From Pseudogracilibacillus sp. (GTDB lineage Bacteria; Bacillota; Bacilli; Bacillales; Amphibacillaceae), in contig JAPFDT010000054.1 of assembly GCA_026169815.1 (NCBI GenBank), positions 51,071-115,070 on the forward strand: 64,000 nucleotides of DNA, given 5' to 3'. Shown piece by piece: positions 31,977 through 41,694 of this stretch (its first letter is position 1; every line of letters starts with the position of its first letter). The position numbers were made by a program, and so were the translations under genes. The notes beneath the pieces were generated by a model. The model was not told where the DNA came from. It saw only the letters and a list, made by a program, of their open reading frames with translations, and did not search any database.

Positions 31977-34090
31977 TGACGTTTCCTCCTATTTGTAGGC
32001 GCAGAACGTTTCTGAAGCTTTCTTTTCTTTATTACTTTGATTGGTTTATCTGGATGCTTCACAACTTTTTGTGACTTTTGTTTACGTTCCACTTGAGGAC
32101 GTTCTTTATAGGTTGATATTTTTCTATTTAATTTCGACTGTTTGAATTGATCCTGTATTCCATAGGTTGAATGTTCTTGTGCGTTTGAAGCTGTCTTTTG
32201 TTGTTGTACGGACGTTCCCTTAGTCGGCTCACTTTGAGTAACTGGTCGTGTATGAGTAGACTGATCGCGAGAAGATGCACGTTTTTTGTCCAAGGCACTT
32301 CGTTTATCTGCAATTGTTTGTCGATGTTTTACTGAACGTTCTTTTGTTGCTTTTTCTCCTTTTTCTTTCGCTTGCACAACACCTTCTTTAAAATCATAAA
32401 CAGGTTTTTTCAACTGTTCTTTGCCTTGCATCACTGCATATTTTGTATTCGTTGGTAAATCAACCAATTGTTCTTTTCGATGTTTGATATTTGCTCGAAC
32501 CTGATTTTTTGCACCAAGCACCTTTCCAGTTACTTGACCAAACTTCTGACTTAATGAAGTTGGTTTCGCTTGTTCGTTTGATTTTTCTTGATTCTTTTTA
32601 GGTGACGATGTAAGCCGTTGTAATGGACGGAGGGGTGATGAACTCCCTTTTGTTTTCTTAGACTGGTCAACTAATGCGCCAGCTGTCGCTCCAGCCGCTG
32701 CTCCTGCAAGTGTACGGGTAATATTACGTTGCAATCGACGACTCCCACGATTAAACATGCGATAAGGACGACGCATCACTTTACGCCCAACATTCTGTGA
32801 GTCATTACTTTGTAAGCTGAACATACTCATGATGTCACCAAGTTTCATGTAAATGCCCGCAAACGTGACAATCTGCAAGAAGGCAATTAAGAAAAATGGA
32901 TAACTCGTTGTCAAACTGTAAAGCATGGAAGATATACTGAATGCAACTGTAATAATTAATGTGATACCGGCACGAAGCATAATCACATTAAACAATTTCA
33001 TAATTGCTTGTTTTCCCATGTTTTCAAAAGTTGGAATCATGGATAATAGAAAACTAATCGGTAAAAACATCGCATAAACAATAAATAGAATTTGCGAGAA
33101 AATCATAATACCCGATAACAGAAATACGAAAATGGATATTCCTATGTTAAATAGAAATAAAAAGAAGACCATCCCTAAACGTGTTGTGGTCTTCGTTATC
33201 GTTAAATTTTTATTGTCATGATCTTCAATTTCCGTTTTAACCGCATTCTCACGTTCCTTTCCGTTATTGGCATCTGGACTAATGGAAACTAACGTTTCAA
33301 CTCGATCTTCACCAATCGTTTCTTTATCCGAATCATCAAATTGCAACAACATCCATGGCTGTTCTACTTGAATAGAAAAGAGGTTATTCCGTATCATATC
33401 CACACTATCTTTTCCTTGGCTAGTAGAGCTTGGCATTAATATTTTTGTTCCTAAATCTAAGCTTGCTTCACTAATATCTGCTGAAAAATCATTGATTTTT
33501 GTAATGTATGTTGGTGCGTAAGCGATAAAGGATGCTGATAATAGAAACACGACTAAAAAGTTTAGAATAGCTCTTATCGCTTTCGTTGTTTCTCGTTTCA
33601 TTAATCCTGTATAAGCCACGTAAATCCCAATGACTAAAATAAACAGAAGCAAGAAACCAACATAAAATCCCGAACTACTGAACCCACTTGCCGTAATCCC
33701 CGCTAATGTTTGCATATTTTTCCCGATGGCATCTGCTGTTTGTGAAATAAAATCGAGAGAGTAAGCTTGTTGGATTAAATAACCTGTCGCATTTGATAAA
33801 TACAAACTGATAATCCAAATGAAATTGGTAATCGTATAAAGTCCATACATAACTTGTTTACCAATTCCATCATTCCAGTTCCAAGGTAGCCAATCCCAAC
33901 CTGTATCCACATAAAAATCAAGTTGGTAATGATCTAATGGATAAATAGAATACAAATTATCTTCTGATACTGTATCATCGACTAATCCCGCAGCTTGTGC
34001 AAATGTGCCAAGTAATAGAAGACATAGAAAAACGGCAGCACCAATGAGTACTACCGTTAAAATTACCTTTTTCAATTGTCGTTTTTTCAC
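31973..34090 (-). CDS. Tn916 Orf15 / ConG (VirB6-like) membrane channel protein
   Basis: About 706 residues. An N-terminal membrane helix is followed by about seven more between residues 100 and 440, then a long, basic, Gln/Lys/Arg-rich disordered tail (residues about 470-706, KKTKGSSSPLRPLQRLTSSP and similar). This matches Orf15/ConG, the polytopic channel protein. GTG 34090 is the start because GAGGTGAT precedes it; the ORF16 stop is 4 bases upstream. Confidence 0.88.
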   Translation of the reverse strand: MKKRQLKKVILTVVLIGAAVFLCLLLLGTFAQAAGLVDDTVSEDNLYSIYPLDHYQLDFYVDTGWDWLPWNWNDGIGKQVMYGLYTITNFIWIISLYLSNATGYLIQQAYSLDFISQTADAIGKNMQTLAGITASGFSSSGFYVGFLLLFILVIGIYVAYTGLMKRETTKAIRAILNFLVVFLLSASFIAYAPTYITKINDFSADISEASLDLGTKILMPSSTSQGKDSVDMIRNNLFSIQVEQPWMLLQFDDSDKETIGEDRVETLVSISPDANNGKERENAVKTEIEDHDNKNLTITKTTTRLGMVFFLFLFNIGISIFVFLLSGIMIFSQILFIVYAMFLPISFLLSMIPTFENMGKQAIMKLFNVIMLRAGITLIITVAFSISSMLYSLTTSYPFFLIAFLQIVTFAGIYMKLGDIMSMFSLQSNDSQNVGRKVMRRPYRMFNRGSRRLQRNITRTLAGAAAGATAGALVDQSKKTKGSSSPLRPLQRLTSSPKKNQEKSNEQAKPTSLSQKFGQVTGKVLGAKNQVRANIKHRKEQLVDLPTNTKYAVMQGKEQLKKPVYDFKEGVVQAKEKGEKATKERSVKHRQTIADKRSALDKKRASSRDQSTHTRPVTQSEPTKGTSVQQQKTASNAQEHSTYGIQDQFKQSKLNRKISTYKERPQVERKQKSQKVVKHPDKPIKVIKKRKLQKRSAPTNRRKRQ

Positions 34091-34094
34091 ATCA

Positions 34095-36548
34095 TCACCT
34101 CGTCTTTTTGTCAGTTGTAGGTGGGCGAGTATCGAAGGCATCAAATAAATCTTCAAAGACGGGGTGGACTTGAATAATCCCCACACGCCCATATAAATCT
34201 TGAATCAAACATTGGCCATTTTCCAGTTCACGAAGTCGCCTTTGATTGCCTTCATCATCTTTATCGACGCCGAAGAATTCTAATGTCTTTTTGATTTCAT
34301 TAATATCCCTAGAACGAAAGGCAAACTTCACACCGATATTGTTTTTCAATTTCTCATCCGTTAAATCATCTGCATTTTGCGTCACAAAATATACGCCGGC
34401 ATTCATGGCACGTCCTGCACGAACTAATTTATTCGAGAGTGTTTTCCCTTGTGCGACTTGCAGGAAACTCCACGCTTCATCCAAATCAACCATTTTAAAT
34501 ACACTTCGATCAGAGTGGATAAAGTCTAATGCAAAGGTAGAAATAACAATTAGCATCGCAACACTAAGTAATTCCATTGTTGTATATTCTTCAAAGCTTG
34601 TTTCCGCATCAGGCAATACTAAATCAGCAACTTGAATAATATTTAACTGTTTTTCCAAACTAATCGAATTTTTCACTGTTCCATCTGAAAACAGAAGGTG
34701 AGCAAAATCATAATCGGTAAAACTTTCGATATGATCGGCGATGGGACGAGCTAATGGATTCGGATCACTTCTAAGTTCCTGGATAACAAGAAGTAAGCCA
34801 CGTTCCTCTTGTTGACTGACCGCACGGATCGCTCGACGCAACACGGGGAACTTTTCACCATCCCGACTAGAGATACCTGTAAGAAAGGTAAGAATATCAA
34901 TTGCTAGGCTTTCCGAATCCTTTTTCTTTTTCATGATGACATATGGATCAAGCAATCCTTTATTTTTATCATCACTTGATAAATTGACCACATTAATTTC
35001 ATGTGCCATTTCAGGCAATGTTTCTTTCCAGTTGCCACGTTCTGCCTTTGGATCAACAATAAGAGCTTGTCCGCCATAAAGAACAGCATAATATACGAGT
35101 AAGTTATTTGAAAAGGATTTCCCGCCACCAAGTGAGCCTAAAAATGCAGAAGCCAAAGCATTTGTGACAGAACCTTTCACACCTTGACTTGCTAAACTCG
35201 GATTCAAATACACATTGCGTCCTGTATCTAAGTTATAACCAAAATAAATCCCTTCCGTTTCACCAAGCATTTGAGTTGCCCCAAATCCAAGTCCTGCAAG
35301 AAAATCAGATGTAACATACTGGATATAATCGTTCATATACCGTTTACTAGCGGGAATAAATTCACTGTGCAAACCAATCATATCGCCAAATGGACGAACG
35401 AGTTTCACATTTAAATCATCATAAAAATCTTTCACTTCATTACACCGTTGTTTGAGTTCATCTAAGGTAGACGCCGAAACTCGGATGACATAACTTAACT
35501 TGTACATTGACTCTTTACTTTGATCGAGTACATCTTCTAATTCATTCACTTGTTCTAACGCTTCTAACACATTGCTTCCTGTTTCATTGTTGGATTCCCA
35601 AGCATGATTGTCTAAATCTTTTAATTCCTTTTTCTTGTTCCGCACAGTTGATAATGCTTTTTTATTCGTCACGATTTCTACATTCATGGATGTATCAATG
35701 GGAAAGGTGAATTGTTGCTGCTGATAATAAAAGATTTCATCTGATGGAAACTCCAAATCCCCAACAATTGAATTGATGGTAAAATAAGCAACATATGTCG
35801 TTTGTTCTTCCTGTTCGATCTTTAAATAACGTTGGTTTTCTTCCATTAAACAACGTGTTGGTTTGATGATGTCATAACGCTTCACTAAAGTTTCCTGTTT
35901 TAACTTTTTTAGGGGAAGCACATAGTCATACTCTTCATAAGCAATATCTGATTGACCATGTAAATGTTCAATCAAGTATCCAAAATCATTTTTATCTAAG
36001 GGACGTATTTTGAAACGCCTTGAAATTTTGTTTTGCAGCAAAGACTCCATTTTAGAAAAGCGTCTCATTTCATCATGAGGCATGGAAACAAAATCCCCCA
36101 TTAAGTGATGGTTCACATCACGAACAAAAGAAGATAGTGAATTTTTAATTGATTTCCCCATGGATTTCATGCTAACTTCCTCTTCATTCAAGAGCAGCTT
36201 AAAACCAATAAAGAAGCGATAGTCTACTTGATGTTCTCCAATCATTGAAACAAGCGCTTCCGTTTGATCATCAATCCGTGCATAAGCAACATCTTTTAAT
36301 CGACCAGTAACTAAGTTTTTACTTCGTTCTTGAACAGAACGAATACTACTAGCCGTACTAATTTGTAGGGCATGAATTTTTCCGTCTTGATTTTGTGCAA
36401 TCAATTGTCGAAAGTAATCATGCACTTGAATTTTTTCATCTGGTGACAAAAAAGAATAATTATAGGGAAGCAATTCATAATAAGCAAAACATTCGCCATC
36501 ATGATTGAAGACCAGATTATTTTCTATATATTTAATCGGATAACGCAT
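34095..36548 (-). CDS. Tn916 Orf16 / ConE (VirB4-like) conjugation ATPase
   Basis: An 817-residue VirB4-class ATPase that powers assembly or substrate movement. Walker A is GSLGGGKSFSNNLLVY near residue 480. Walker B is FKMVDLDEAWSFLQ. ARRAMNAGVYFVTQNADDLT-like RAGRAMNAGVYFVTQNADDL is the motif C region. ATG 36548 is used because GAGGAGTG precedes it. It overlaps the orf17 stop by 17 bases. Confidence 0.94.
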   Translation of the reverse strand: MRYPIKYIENNLVFNHDGECFAYYELLPYNYSFLSPDEKIQVHDYFRQLIAQNQDGKIHALQISTASSIRSVQERSKNLVTGRLKDVAYARIDDQTEALVSMIGEHQVDYRFFIGFKLLLNEEEVSMKSMGKSIKNSLSSFVRDVNHHLMGDFVSMPHDEMRRFSKMESLLQNKISRRFKIRPLDKNDFGYLIEHLHGQSDIAYEEYDYVLPLKKLKQETLVKRYDIIKPTRCLMEENQRYLKIEQEEQTTYVAYFTINSIVGDLEFPSDEIFYYQQQQFTFPIDTSMNVEIVTNKKALSTVRNKKKELKDLDNHAWESNNETGSNVLEALEQVNELEDVLDQSKESMYKLSYVIRVSASTLDELKQRCNEVKDFYDDLNVKLVRPFGDMIGLHSEFIPASKRYMNDYIQYVTSDFLAGLGFGATQMLGETEGIYFGYNLDTGRNVYLNPSLASQGVKGSVTNALASAFLGSLGGGKSFSNNLLVYYAVLYGGQALIVDPKAERGNWKETLPEMAHEINVVNLSSDDKNKGLLDPYVIMKKKKDSESLAIDILTFLTGISSRDGEKFPVLRRAIRAVSQQEERGLLLVIQELRSDPNPLARPIADHIESFTDYDFAHLLFSDGTVKNSISLEKQLNIIQVADLVLPDAETSFEEYTTMELLSVAMLIVISTFALDFIHSDRSVFKMVDLDEAWSFLQVAQGKTLSNKLVRAGRAMNAGVYFVTQNADDLTDEKLKNNIGVKFAFRSRDINEIKKTLEFFGVDKDDEGNQRRLRELENGQCLIQDLYGRVGIIQVHPVFEDLFDAFDTRPPTTDKKTR

Positions 36549-36924
36549 GCAGTTCACTCCTCACAGCAGTAATATTTTCTTTCATTTTCACTTGTTGTAA
36601 TTTCATTGGTTTCCCTGCATAAGTTAATTTAGGGCGCGAAAAGTAAGTGATGACGGATTTTAAAAAGCTATATGGCTTTTTGCCATCAAATGTTTTTTGA
36701 CTCATAAACCATGTTAAGCCAACAGGAATTCCCACATATTTTAATAACGCTCCATTGATTATAGAGAGTGGGGGAAGATTACCAAGTAACATGACAAGCA
36801 GAAGCGAAAGTACAAACCACGACATTTGATTAAAGGTAACGGGGAAGGGCAAGCGAAAATCATTAATCGCATAAATGACTTTTTCAACTGACCAAATACG
36901 TGTATAACTTTTTAGTTTTTTCAT
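36532..36924 (-). CDS. Tn916 Orf17 / TcpE-like membrane protein
   Basis: A 130-residue TcpE family protein. It begins MKKLKSYTRIWSVEKVIYAI and carries NDFRLPFPVTFNQMSWF, two membrane helices (about residues 38-75), then KTFDGKKPYSFLKS. TcpE proteins are conserved membrane components of Tn916/pCW3-type transfer systems. ATG 36924 follows AAGGAG. The upstream extension crosses a terminator hairpin. Confidence 0.92.
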   Translation of the reverse strand: MKKLKSYTRIWSVEKVIYAINDFRLPFPVTFNQMSWFVLSLLLVMLLGNLPPLSIINGALLKYVGIPVGLTWFMSQKTFDGKKPYSFLKSVITYFSRPKLTYAGKPMKLQQVKMKENITAVRSELHALSD

Positions 36925-36945
36925 AGGTTCTCCTTTCAAGAAAAA

Positions 36946-36971
36946 AACAGCCTGCATGTACACAGACTGTT
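36946..36971 (-). terminator. Hairpin between the second ardA gene and orf17
   Basis: AACAGTCTG/CAGGCTGTT on the minus strand, a 9-bp stem with one G-U pair, 8-base loop and TTTTTTT. It could reduce transcription of the channel genes relative to ardA. Confidence 0.75.
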
Positions 36972-36992
36972 TTCGCATTTTCATATTTTTAT

Positions 36993-37493
36993 TTATCCAA
37001 CATATTCAAACACACCATGTGAAGTAACAAGAAAACTCCCGTTTATTTCTAAATCTCTTCCAAGCGCTTGATAATCAATATAATTCTGTAAGTTAGTAGG
37101 GACTTCCCCAAGCATCCCCGTTTCTTCCACATAGTAACGAGCCACATCTTCCATATCTTCACAATCCGCATAACAGATAATATCATCTTGATTTTCTAGC
37201 AATTCTTCCAAACTATCAAACCAGCAACCTTGAATTTCAGATAGTTCATGATAAATCGACGATCCTTCTAATTCTTCTACCATCGCACATAACCGATTGA
37301 TCTCAGAGATTGGAGTGTATTCACCAATCTCAAATGGCAATTCATAATCATGTATGGCATATTCTTCATATTCACTATTTAAGCCAATGCGTTCTTTGAC
37401 GTCTTCCATATCGATTGGTGGTGTAAACCAATCCCCAACCAATTCGCCCTCATTATATTTTCCGAGATTAGCGATATAAACTTGCATGTCCAT
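36993..37493 (-). CDS. ardA: ArdA antirestriction protein (copy 2)
   Basis: A 166-residue ArdA (Tn916 Orf18), an acidic DNA-mimic that blocks type I restriction enzymes in the recipient cell. It contains MQVYIANLGKYNEGELVGDW, PIDMEDVKERIGL, EEYAIHDYELPFEIGEYTPI and EINRLC, the ArdA pattern, and has a strong excess of Asp/Glu. A close paralogue lies just upstream (37544-38035), so the ICE carries a tandem pair. Confidence 0.95.
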   Translation of the reverse strand: MDMQVYIANLGKYNEGELVGDWFTPPIDMEDVKERIGLNSEYEEYAIHDYELPFEIGEYTPISEINRLCAMVEELEGSSIYHELSEIQGCWFDSLEELLENQDDIICYADCEDMEDVARYYVEETGMLGEVPTNLQNYIDYQALGRDLEINGSFLVTSHGVFEYVG

Positions 37494-37543
37494 TTAAAGA
37501 TCTCCTTTCCAAAAGGATTTTACTGATAGATACACTTTTTCAT

Positions 37544-38035
37544 TTATTGTTGATATTCAAAAATTCCACGTGATGTCATCATAAAATTCCCCGTAGCTTC
37601 AAGGTAACGACCATAAGCTTCATAGTCCATATACGCTTGTAAACGCGGAGGGATATCAACACTTTCATCTATAAATATCTTTGCAACATCAATCATACTT
37701 TCACTATTTGGATAATAGATAATTTCATCCATATGTTCTATCAATTCTGTAATACTACCAAACCACTGACGCTGAACTTCAGAAAGAACATCATATAAAG
37801 GAGAACCTTCAATGTCACCAATTGCTTTACATATTCGATTGATTTCGGAAACAGGTGTAGTTTCTTCTATCTCAAAAGGTAAATCATATTCAAAAATAGC
37901 GTACTCTTTATATTGATCATCCAACCCAATACGTTCTTTCATTTCTTCAAAATCAATTGGCGGTTCAAACCAAGCGCCCCTGATTTGTTCTTCTTTATAT
38001 CGATCAACATTTACAATGAAAACTTGCATCCTCAT
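37544..38035 (-). CDS. ardA: ArdA antirestriction protein (copy 1)
   Basis: A 163-residue ArdA with the same skeleton: MQVFIVNVDRYKEEQIRGAW, PPIDFEEMKERIGL, YAIFEYDLPFEIEETTPVSE. It is acidic like copy 2. The two copies differ at many positions, so the duplication is old or the copies came from different elements. It is preceded by a terminator hairpin that separates it from orf19. Confidence 0.95.
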   Translation of the reverse strand: MRMQVFIVNVDRYKEEQIRGAWFEPPIDFEEMKERIGLDDQYKEYAIFEYDLPFEIEETTPVSEINRICKAIGDIEGSPLYDVLSEVQRQWFGSITELIEHMDEIIYYPNSESMIDVAKIFIDESVDIPPRLQAYMDYEAYGRYLEATGNFMMTSRGIFEYQQ

Positions 38036-38073
38036 AGAAAATCACCACTTTTCTAAAAAAAGATATAAAAAAA

Positions 38074-38093
38074 CAGCAGCTCTTTATCTGCTG
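38074..38093 (-). terminator. Terminator between orf19 and ardA
   Basis: CAGCAG/CTGCTG, a 6-bp stem with an 8-base loop and T7 on the minus strand. Confidence 0.7.
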
Positions 38094-38198
38094 ATACACA
38101 AAGTATGCTCATTCACCCCTACCGCACTACCGTTTGGTGCACCATTTTTTTACAGAACATAAGAAGATCACTTATCTTCCGCAAAAAAACGGTATAAT

Positions 38199-38420
38199 TT
38201 AAGCCCCTATAATTCGATTAAACAAGTTTAACAATACATCTTTTACTCCACTTGCATTAAAGACCAATCCTACTGCAACCAACGCAACAATTAAAAATCC
38301 AATCAATTTGGAGAATTCTCGTTTAAAGCCTAAATAAATACCGATTACCACAATCGCCATCAACACCAAGGATTGCGCATTACTTAAAAACCAGTTATAC
38401 AAATTTTGTCCAAAGTTCAT
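38199..38420 (-). CDS. Tn916 Orf19-like membrane protein
   Basis: A 73-residue protein with three hydrophobic segments (LVLMAIVVIGIYLGF, LIGFLIVALVAVGLVF, VLLNLFNRI). Its size and the location between orf20 and ardA match Orf19/TcpD of Tn916-type systems. AAAGGAGA lies before the ATG. It is a conserved but poorly understood transfer component. Confidence 0.85.
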   Translation of the reverse strand: MNFGQNLYNWFLSNAQSLVLMAIVVIGIYLGFKREFSKLIGFLIVALVAVGLVFNASGVKDVLLNLFNRIIGA

Positions 38421-38442
38421 CTTTCATTTCTCCTTTCAATTA

Positions 38443-38532
38443 CTAATATTTTGTCACTTGACGCATGCATTCGATAAACCATAAAATGATGCCACCTATG
38501 ATGGTAATAAAAATAAACTTTACGAATTTCAT
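38443..38532 (-). CDS. 29-residue membrane peptide between orf20 and orf19
   Basis: MKFVKFIFITIIGGIILWFI followed by ECMRQVTKY. GGAGGG precedes the ATG. It is a single membrane helix with basic ends. It lies 17 bases after orf20 and 22 before orf19, all on the same strand, and small ORFs at this place are usual in Tn916 relatives. I do not know its role. Confidence 0.65.
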   Translation of the reverse strand: MKFVKFIFITIIGGIILWFIECMRQVTKY

Positions 38533-38549
38533 GGAAGCCCTCCAATCTA

Positions 38550-39734
38550 TCATTTAATGACATCTTCTGTTTCAAGTGCCTGTTGCATCAATAATTGTTG
38601 ATGACGTTTGGTTAATTTCGCTTGATCTAACATATCTTTAATAACAGTTGTTTGATTGATTTCATCTAGTTTAGTTGCAAGTTTCCAAGTAGGGGCGACT
38701 TGACGTGCCAACCATCTAAGTGTTTTATCGAATGTATAAGGTTCAGGTTTTGTTGTTAAATAAATTTTTCTATTTTCCCCTAAATCTAAAAAACGTTGCC
38801 ACTCTGCATTCATTGGCCAACTACTTCGACGTTTCTTCTCATCTTTATCGACAAATCGAATATATCGATTAATGATGGAAAAAGCTGTTCGCCCCGCATC
38901 TTCATATGTCATTAAATCAACAACCGCATGATAGGCACGATCATTTTTCAATCGAATTTCAAAACGATTTTTAATGTCTGTATCTTCAAGTGATGCGCCA
39001 TGTTTCACGTATTGTTCATAATCTTTTTCATACACACAAAAATACACATCACTTTTTAAAGAGCCAATATATAACGTATTTCCCATATCCCGTTTTTCTT
39101 CTCCATGAACCAATTCTCCAGAACGATAACTTTTAAAGCTACGAAACACAGAAATACATTCTTCATTTCTACATTTGTTGGTCAAAAATGGAATATCCAA
39201 TATGCCAGTCTTATCATTGATTGCTAGGTCAACTCGTTTAAAGACACCATTTACTCGAAACACATCCACGAAAAAATCAAACCATGTACGTTGCTGGGCT
39301 AATAAAAAGTTTTCAAATTGACGACAACCCTTGCCTTTGAGTTCAAGTAAGCAACCTTTATCTTCATCTGGCGAAACCATGACGACAATATCACCAAAAA
39401 CATATTGTTCCATGTAAGAATAAAACGCATAGTCTTCATGGATCATGTACTCCATTTTCAACCGTAAGATTTCTTCAATAACTGGCTTTGGGTTCGTTGT
39501 TAAAAAACGTATTCTTACATAATCAAATAAAATTTCGAGAGGTGCTTCTGGATTAAACTGTTCTAAAATATTGAACATCGCCTGTTGTAACGTTTGAGTC
39601 GGTGTCATTTTTCCTGTTTCAATCTCGCTAATATATTGCCTTGAAATCCCTACATGTACCGCTAGTTTGTTTTGCGATACGCCATATGCCAATCGTTTTG
39701 CTTTTAATTGTTGATACCAAGGTACTTCATTCAT
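38550..39734 (-). CDS. Tn916 Orf20 / MobT-type relaxase (Rep_trans family)
   Basis: About 394 residues. The N-terminal helix-turn-helix (LAVHVGISRQYISEIETGKM) is followed by the Rep_trans/MobT domain, including RTWFDFFVDVFRVNGVFKRVDLAIND with the metal-site Asp residues and NRFEIRLKND. Orf20 of Tn916 nicks oriT, and its gene lies beside that site, as here. ATG 39734 is used because GGGAGG is well placed for it. Probable role: initiator of transfer and of ICE replication. Confidence 0.93.
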   Translation of the reverse strand: MNEVPWYQQLKAKRLAYGVSQNKLAVHVGISRQYISEIETGKMTPTQTLQQAMFNILEQFNPEAPLEILFDYVRIRFLTTNPKPVIEEILRLKMEYMIHEDYAFYSYMEQYVFGDIVVMVSPDEDKGCLLELKGKGCRQFENFLLAQQRTWFDFFVDVFRVNGVFKRVDLAINDKTGILDIPFLTNKCRNEECISVFRSFKSYRSGELVHGEEKRDMGNTLYIGSLKSDVYFCVYEKDYEQYVKHGASLEDTDIKNRFEIRLKNDRAYHAVVDLMTYEDAGRTAFSIINRYIRFVDKDEKKRRSSWPMNAEWQRFLDLGENRKIYLTTKPEPYTFDKTLRWLARQVAPTWKLATKLDEINQTTVIKDMLDQAKLTKRHQQLLMQQALETEDVIK

Positions 39735-39749
39735 GTGCATTCCTCCCAA

Positions 39750-39960
39750 CAGAAAAAAGATGTCAACTAAGGGCTTTTAGCTGACATCTTCGTAATATGA
39801 CTTAAACCCTTGATACATCAGGGTTTTTATACTTTTGAAACAGTTTCTTATTGTTTTTCTACCCCCCTGTTAGAAACGGGGGGTAAAGCGTGGCTGTCGC
39901 CACGCAGGCTTTGCCCAGCACAGCGGCTTACGCTTCGCACGCCGCCGCACTGGGCAGCCT
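39750..39960. other. Probable oriT region between orf21 and orf20
   Basis: In Tn916 the oriT lies between orf20 and orf21. Here the 211-bp gap is GC-rich and packed with hairpins: GATGTCA/TGACATC (39758-39787, followed by T6 on the minus strand), AAACCCT/AGGGTTT (39804-39826), ACCCCCC/GGGGGGT (39861-39884), GCGTGGC/GCCACGC (39888-39905) and TGCCCAG/CTGGGCA (39912-39956) with GCGGC/GCCGC inside. The first is a terminator just before the relaxase ribosome site. The nic site cannot be pinned down by eye. Confidence 0.75.
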
Positions 39961-41301
39961 TCATGGAGCTAGTTTCTCTATCTCTTTTAAAAAGTCATGA
40001 TTCTTTGGCACAAGTGGTGTGTAAAATTCAGTAATGACATTATCCCCTTTATCGACATAGCCACGTCCTTTAATCTGTTTTAAGAAAAATTGTTTTTGGA
40101 CGTCGCTTCCAAACATCATGCCATATCCTAGTTCTGACATTCTTCCTAAAGCAACACGAAAATTAAATTGATCACGAATCCCATCCCCTAAATATTTTGC
40201 ATCTGGCCGCTGACAGGCAAGAATCAGAAAGAATCCAGCTTGACGCCCTAACATGACAATCTGTTTGAGTTTCGTTAATACAACCGTACTTTCTTTAGAG
40301 GCAAGCATTTCCATAAATGCAACGTATTCGTCAAAAACTAAAAAGTGAGGAGCTAAACCCAAATAAGCATAGTTTTCTCCTGTTTTATATCCTTGCATTT
40401 GTTTCATTTCTTCACTTCGAGCCATCATATCTTCATAAAATTGGTCAATACATGCCATCATATCTTCTTTTTTATAATAGACATCAGGCATAACCGTATT
40501 TAAATCTGCTAAGTCTGCATTTTTTGGGTCTAAAATATATAGCTTTGCATTGGTTTTTAACAGTGCTTCAATCAACGTAAGAATGAAATACGTTTTTCCA
40601 CCACCTGTTCCGCCAGCAATCAACATATGTGGCAACTGATCATACTCCCAATCCATCGAATTCATGAGTTTTAAGCTACCATTCTTCGCAATGACTTCAT
40701 CAATCGAAATACGGTTCGCAATCATATCATAGAACAAGACATACTCAACAAAGGAATCGTGTAATTCTTTTGATACCAGTTCACAGTACAGACCACTTTC
40801 TAACTTCTTTTCTAAATTTAACAATGGCTCTTGATATTTACCAAGCGTTATTTCTACTTGAATATGAATCATGCCTTTTTCATACCGATAATACATTTTA
40901 GGAAAATGACTGATTTTTTCCTTCGCCTTACTAGATGGGATATCTTTGAAAAAACCTTCATTCATCACTTGTTTTGTTTCATACCACTGATTGTCTAAAA
41001 TCATCTTTGCAAGCTTTTGACGATGCATCAACTGTTTGAGATGGTTATAACGATACCGATAATAAACAAAAGCACAAATTACCACCATGGCCAAACTAAT
41101 GACTAATGATATTAACCCATACCCACTTACAAAATGTGTTTGAAATGAATCAAGTTCCCACGTTGTCGAAAGTAAAAACTTTACATGAAAAGGGATAATG
41201 AAAACGAGCCATACACCAAACAATCCAAAAAAGATAAATTGAAAAAAGAGAGATGCATCACTTGGTCGGATTCGCTTCCCTCTTTTTCGGTATAATTTCA
41301 T
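39961..41301 (-). CDS. Tn916 Orf21 / FtsK-SpoIIIE-like coupling protein
   Basis: A 446-residue coupling ATPase that docks the relaxase-DNA complex to the channel. Two N-terminal membrane helices (residues about 17-80) precede the motor domain with HMLIAGGTGGGKTYFILTLI (Walker A), LYILDPKNADL and HFLVFDEYVAFMEM (Walker B), then FFLILACQRPDAKYL. The stop overlaps the start of the downstream ORF by one base. Confidence 0.94.
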   Translation of the reverse strand: MKLYRKRGKRIRPSDASLFFQFIFFGLFGVWLVFIIPFHVKFLLSTTWELDSFQTHFVSGYGLISLVISLAMVVICAFVYYRYRYNHLKQLMHRQKLAKMILDNQWYETKQVMNEGFFKDIPSSKAKEKISHFPKMYYRYEKGMIHIQVEITLGKYQEPLLNLEKKLESGLYCELVSKELHDSFVEYVLFYDMIANRISIDEVIAKNGSLKLMNSMDWEYDQLPHMLIAGGTGGGKTYFILTLIEALLKTNAKLYILDPKNADLADLNTVMPDVYYKKEDMMACIDQFYEDMMARSEEMKQMQGYKTGENYAYLGLAPHFLVFDEYVAFMEMLASKESTVVLTKLKQIVMLGRQAGFFLILACQRPDAKYLGDGIRDQFNFRVALGRMSELGYGMMFGSDVQKQFFLKQIKGRGYVDKGDNVITEFYTPLVPKNHDFLKEIEKLAP

Positions 41302-41681
41302 TATTTATCTTTGGATGGAGTGGATTTTTGAGTATTCGTGCTTGGCGATGCTGTTTTCCCTTTTAAAATTAAATCATCTGCCTTGATATACCAATCGACA
41401 TCCGCACCACGAAAAGTTGCATTTGCGACTGTATCTGCGACAGGATCAATGAGTTCCACTTCCGCATTGTAATCAAAATCTTTTAATGGAACAGAAGCAG
41501 GAATGCTTACTTGGATCATACGTCCTTGTTCACGAGACTTTAAATCATAGGTACGTTCTTTTACTTCCGTTGATACTGTCCCATCTTCATTTTGTAGAAA
41601 CACTTCCCGACGTAAGGAAGAAAACTTTAATAATCTGAATGTCTTTTCTTTATCAATTACAATTCCTTCTGCTAATCTCAT
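41301..41681 (-). CDS. Tn916 Orf22-like protein (DUF961)
   Basis: A 126-residue DUF961 protein. It matches Orf22: MRLAEGIVIDKEKTF, LRREVFLQNEDGTVSTEVKE and IPASVPLKDFDYNAEVEL. GGGGG precedes ATG 41681. Its C-terminal tail (ASPSTNTQKSTPSKDK) is low-complexity. It lies between orf23 and orf21, with which it is likely co-transcribed. Function in transfer is unknown. Confidence 0.9.
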   Translation of the reverse strand: MRLAEGIVIDKEKTFRLLKFSSLRREVFLQNEDGTVSTEVKERTYDLKSREQGRMIQVSIPASVPLKDFDYNAEVELIDPVADTVANATFRGADVDWYIKADDLILKGKTASPSTNTQKSTPSKDK

Positions 41682-41694
41682 GTTTATTTCCCCC

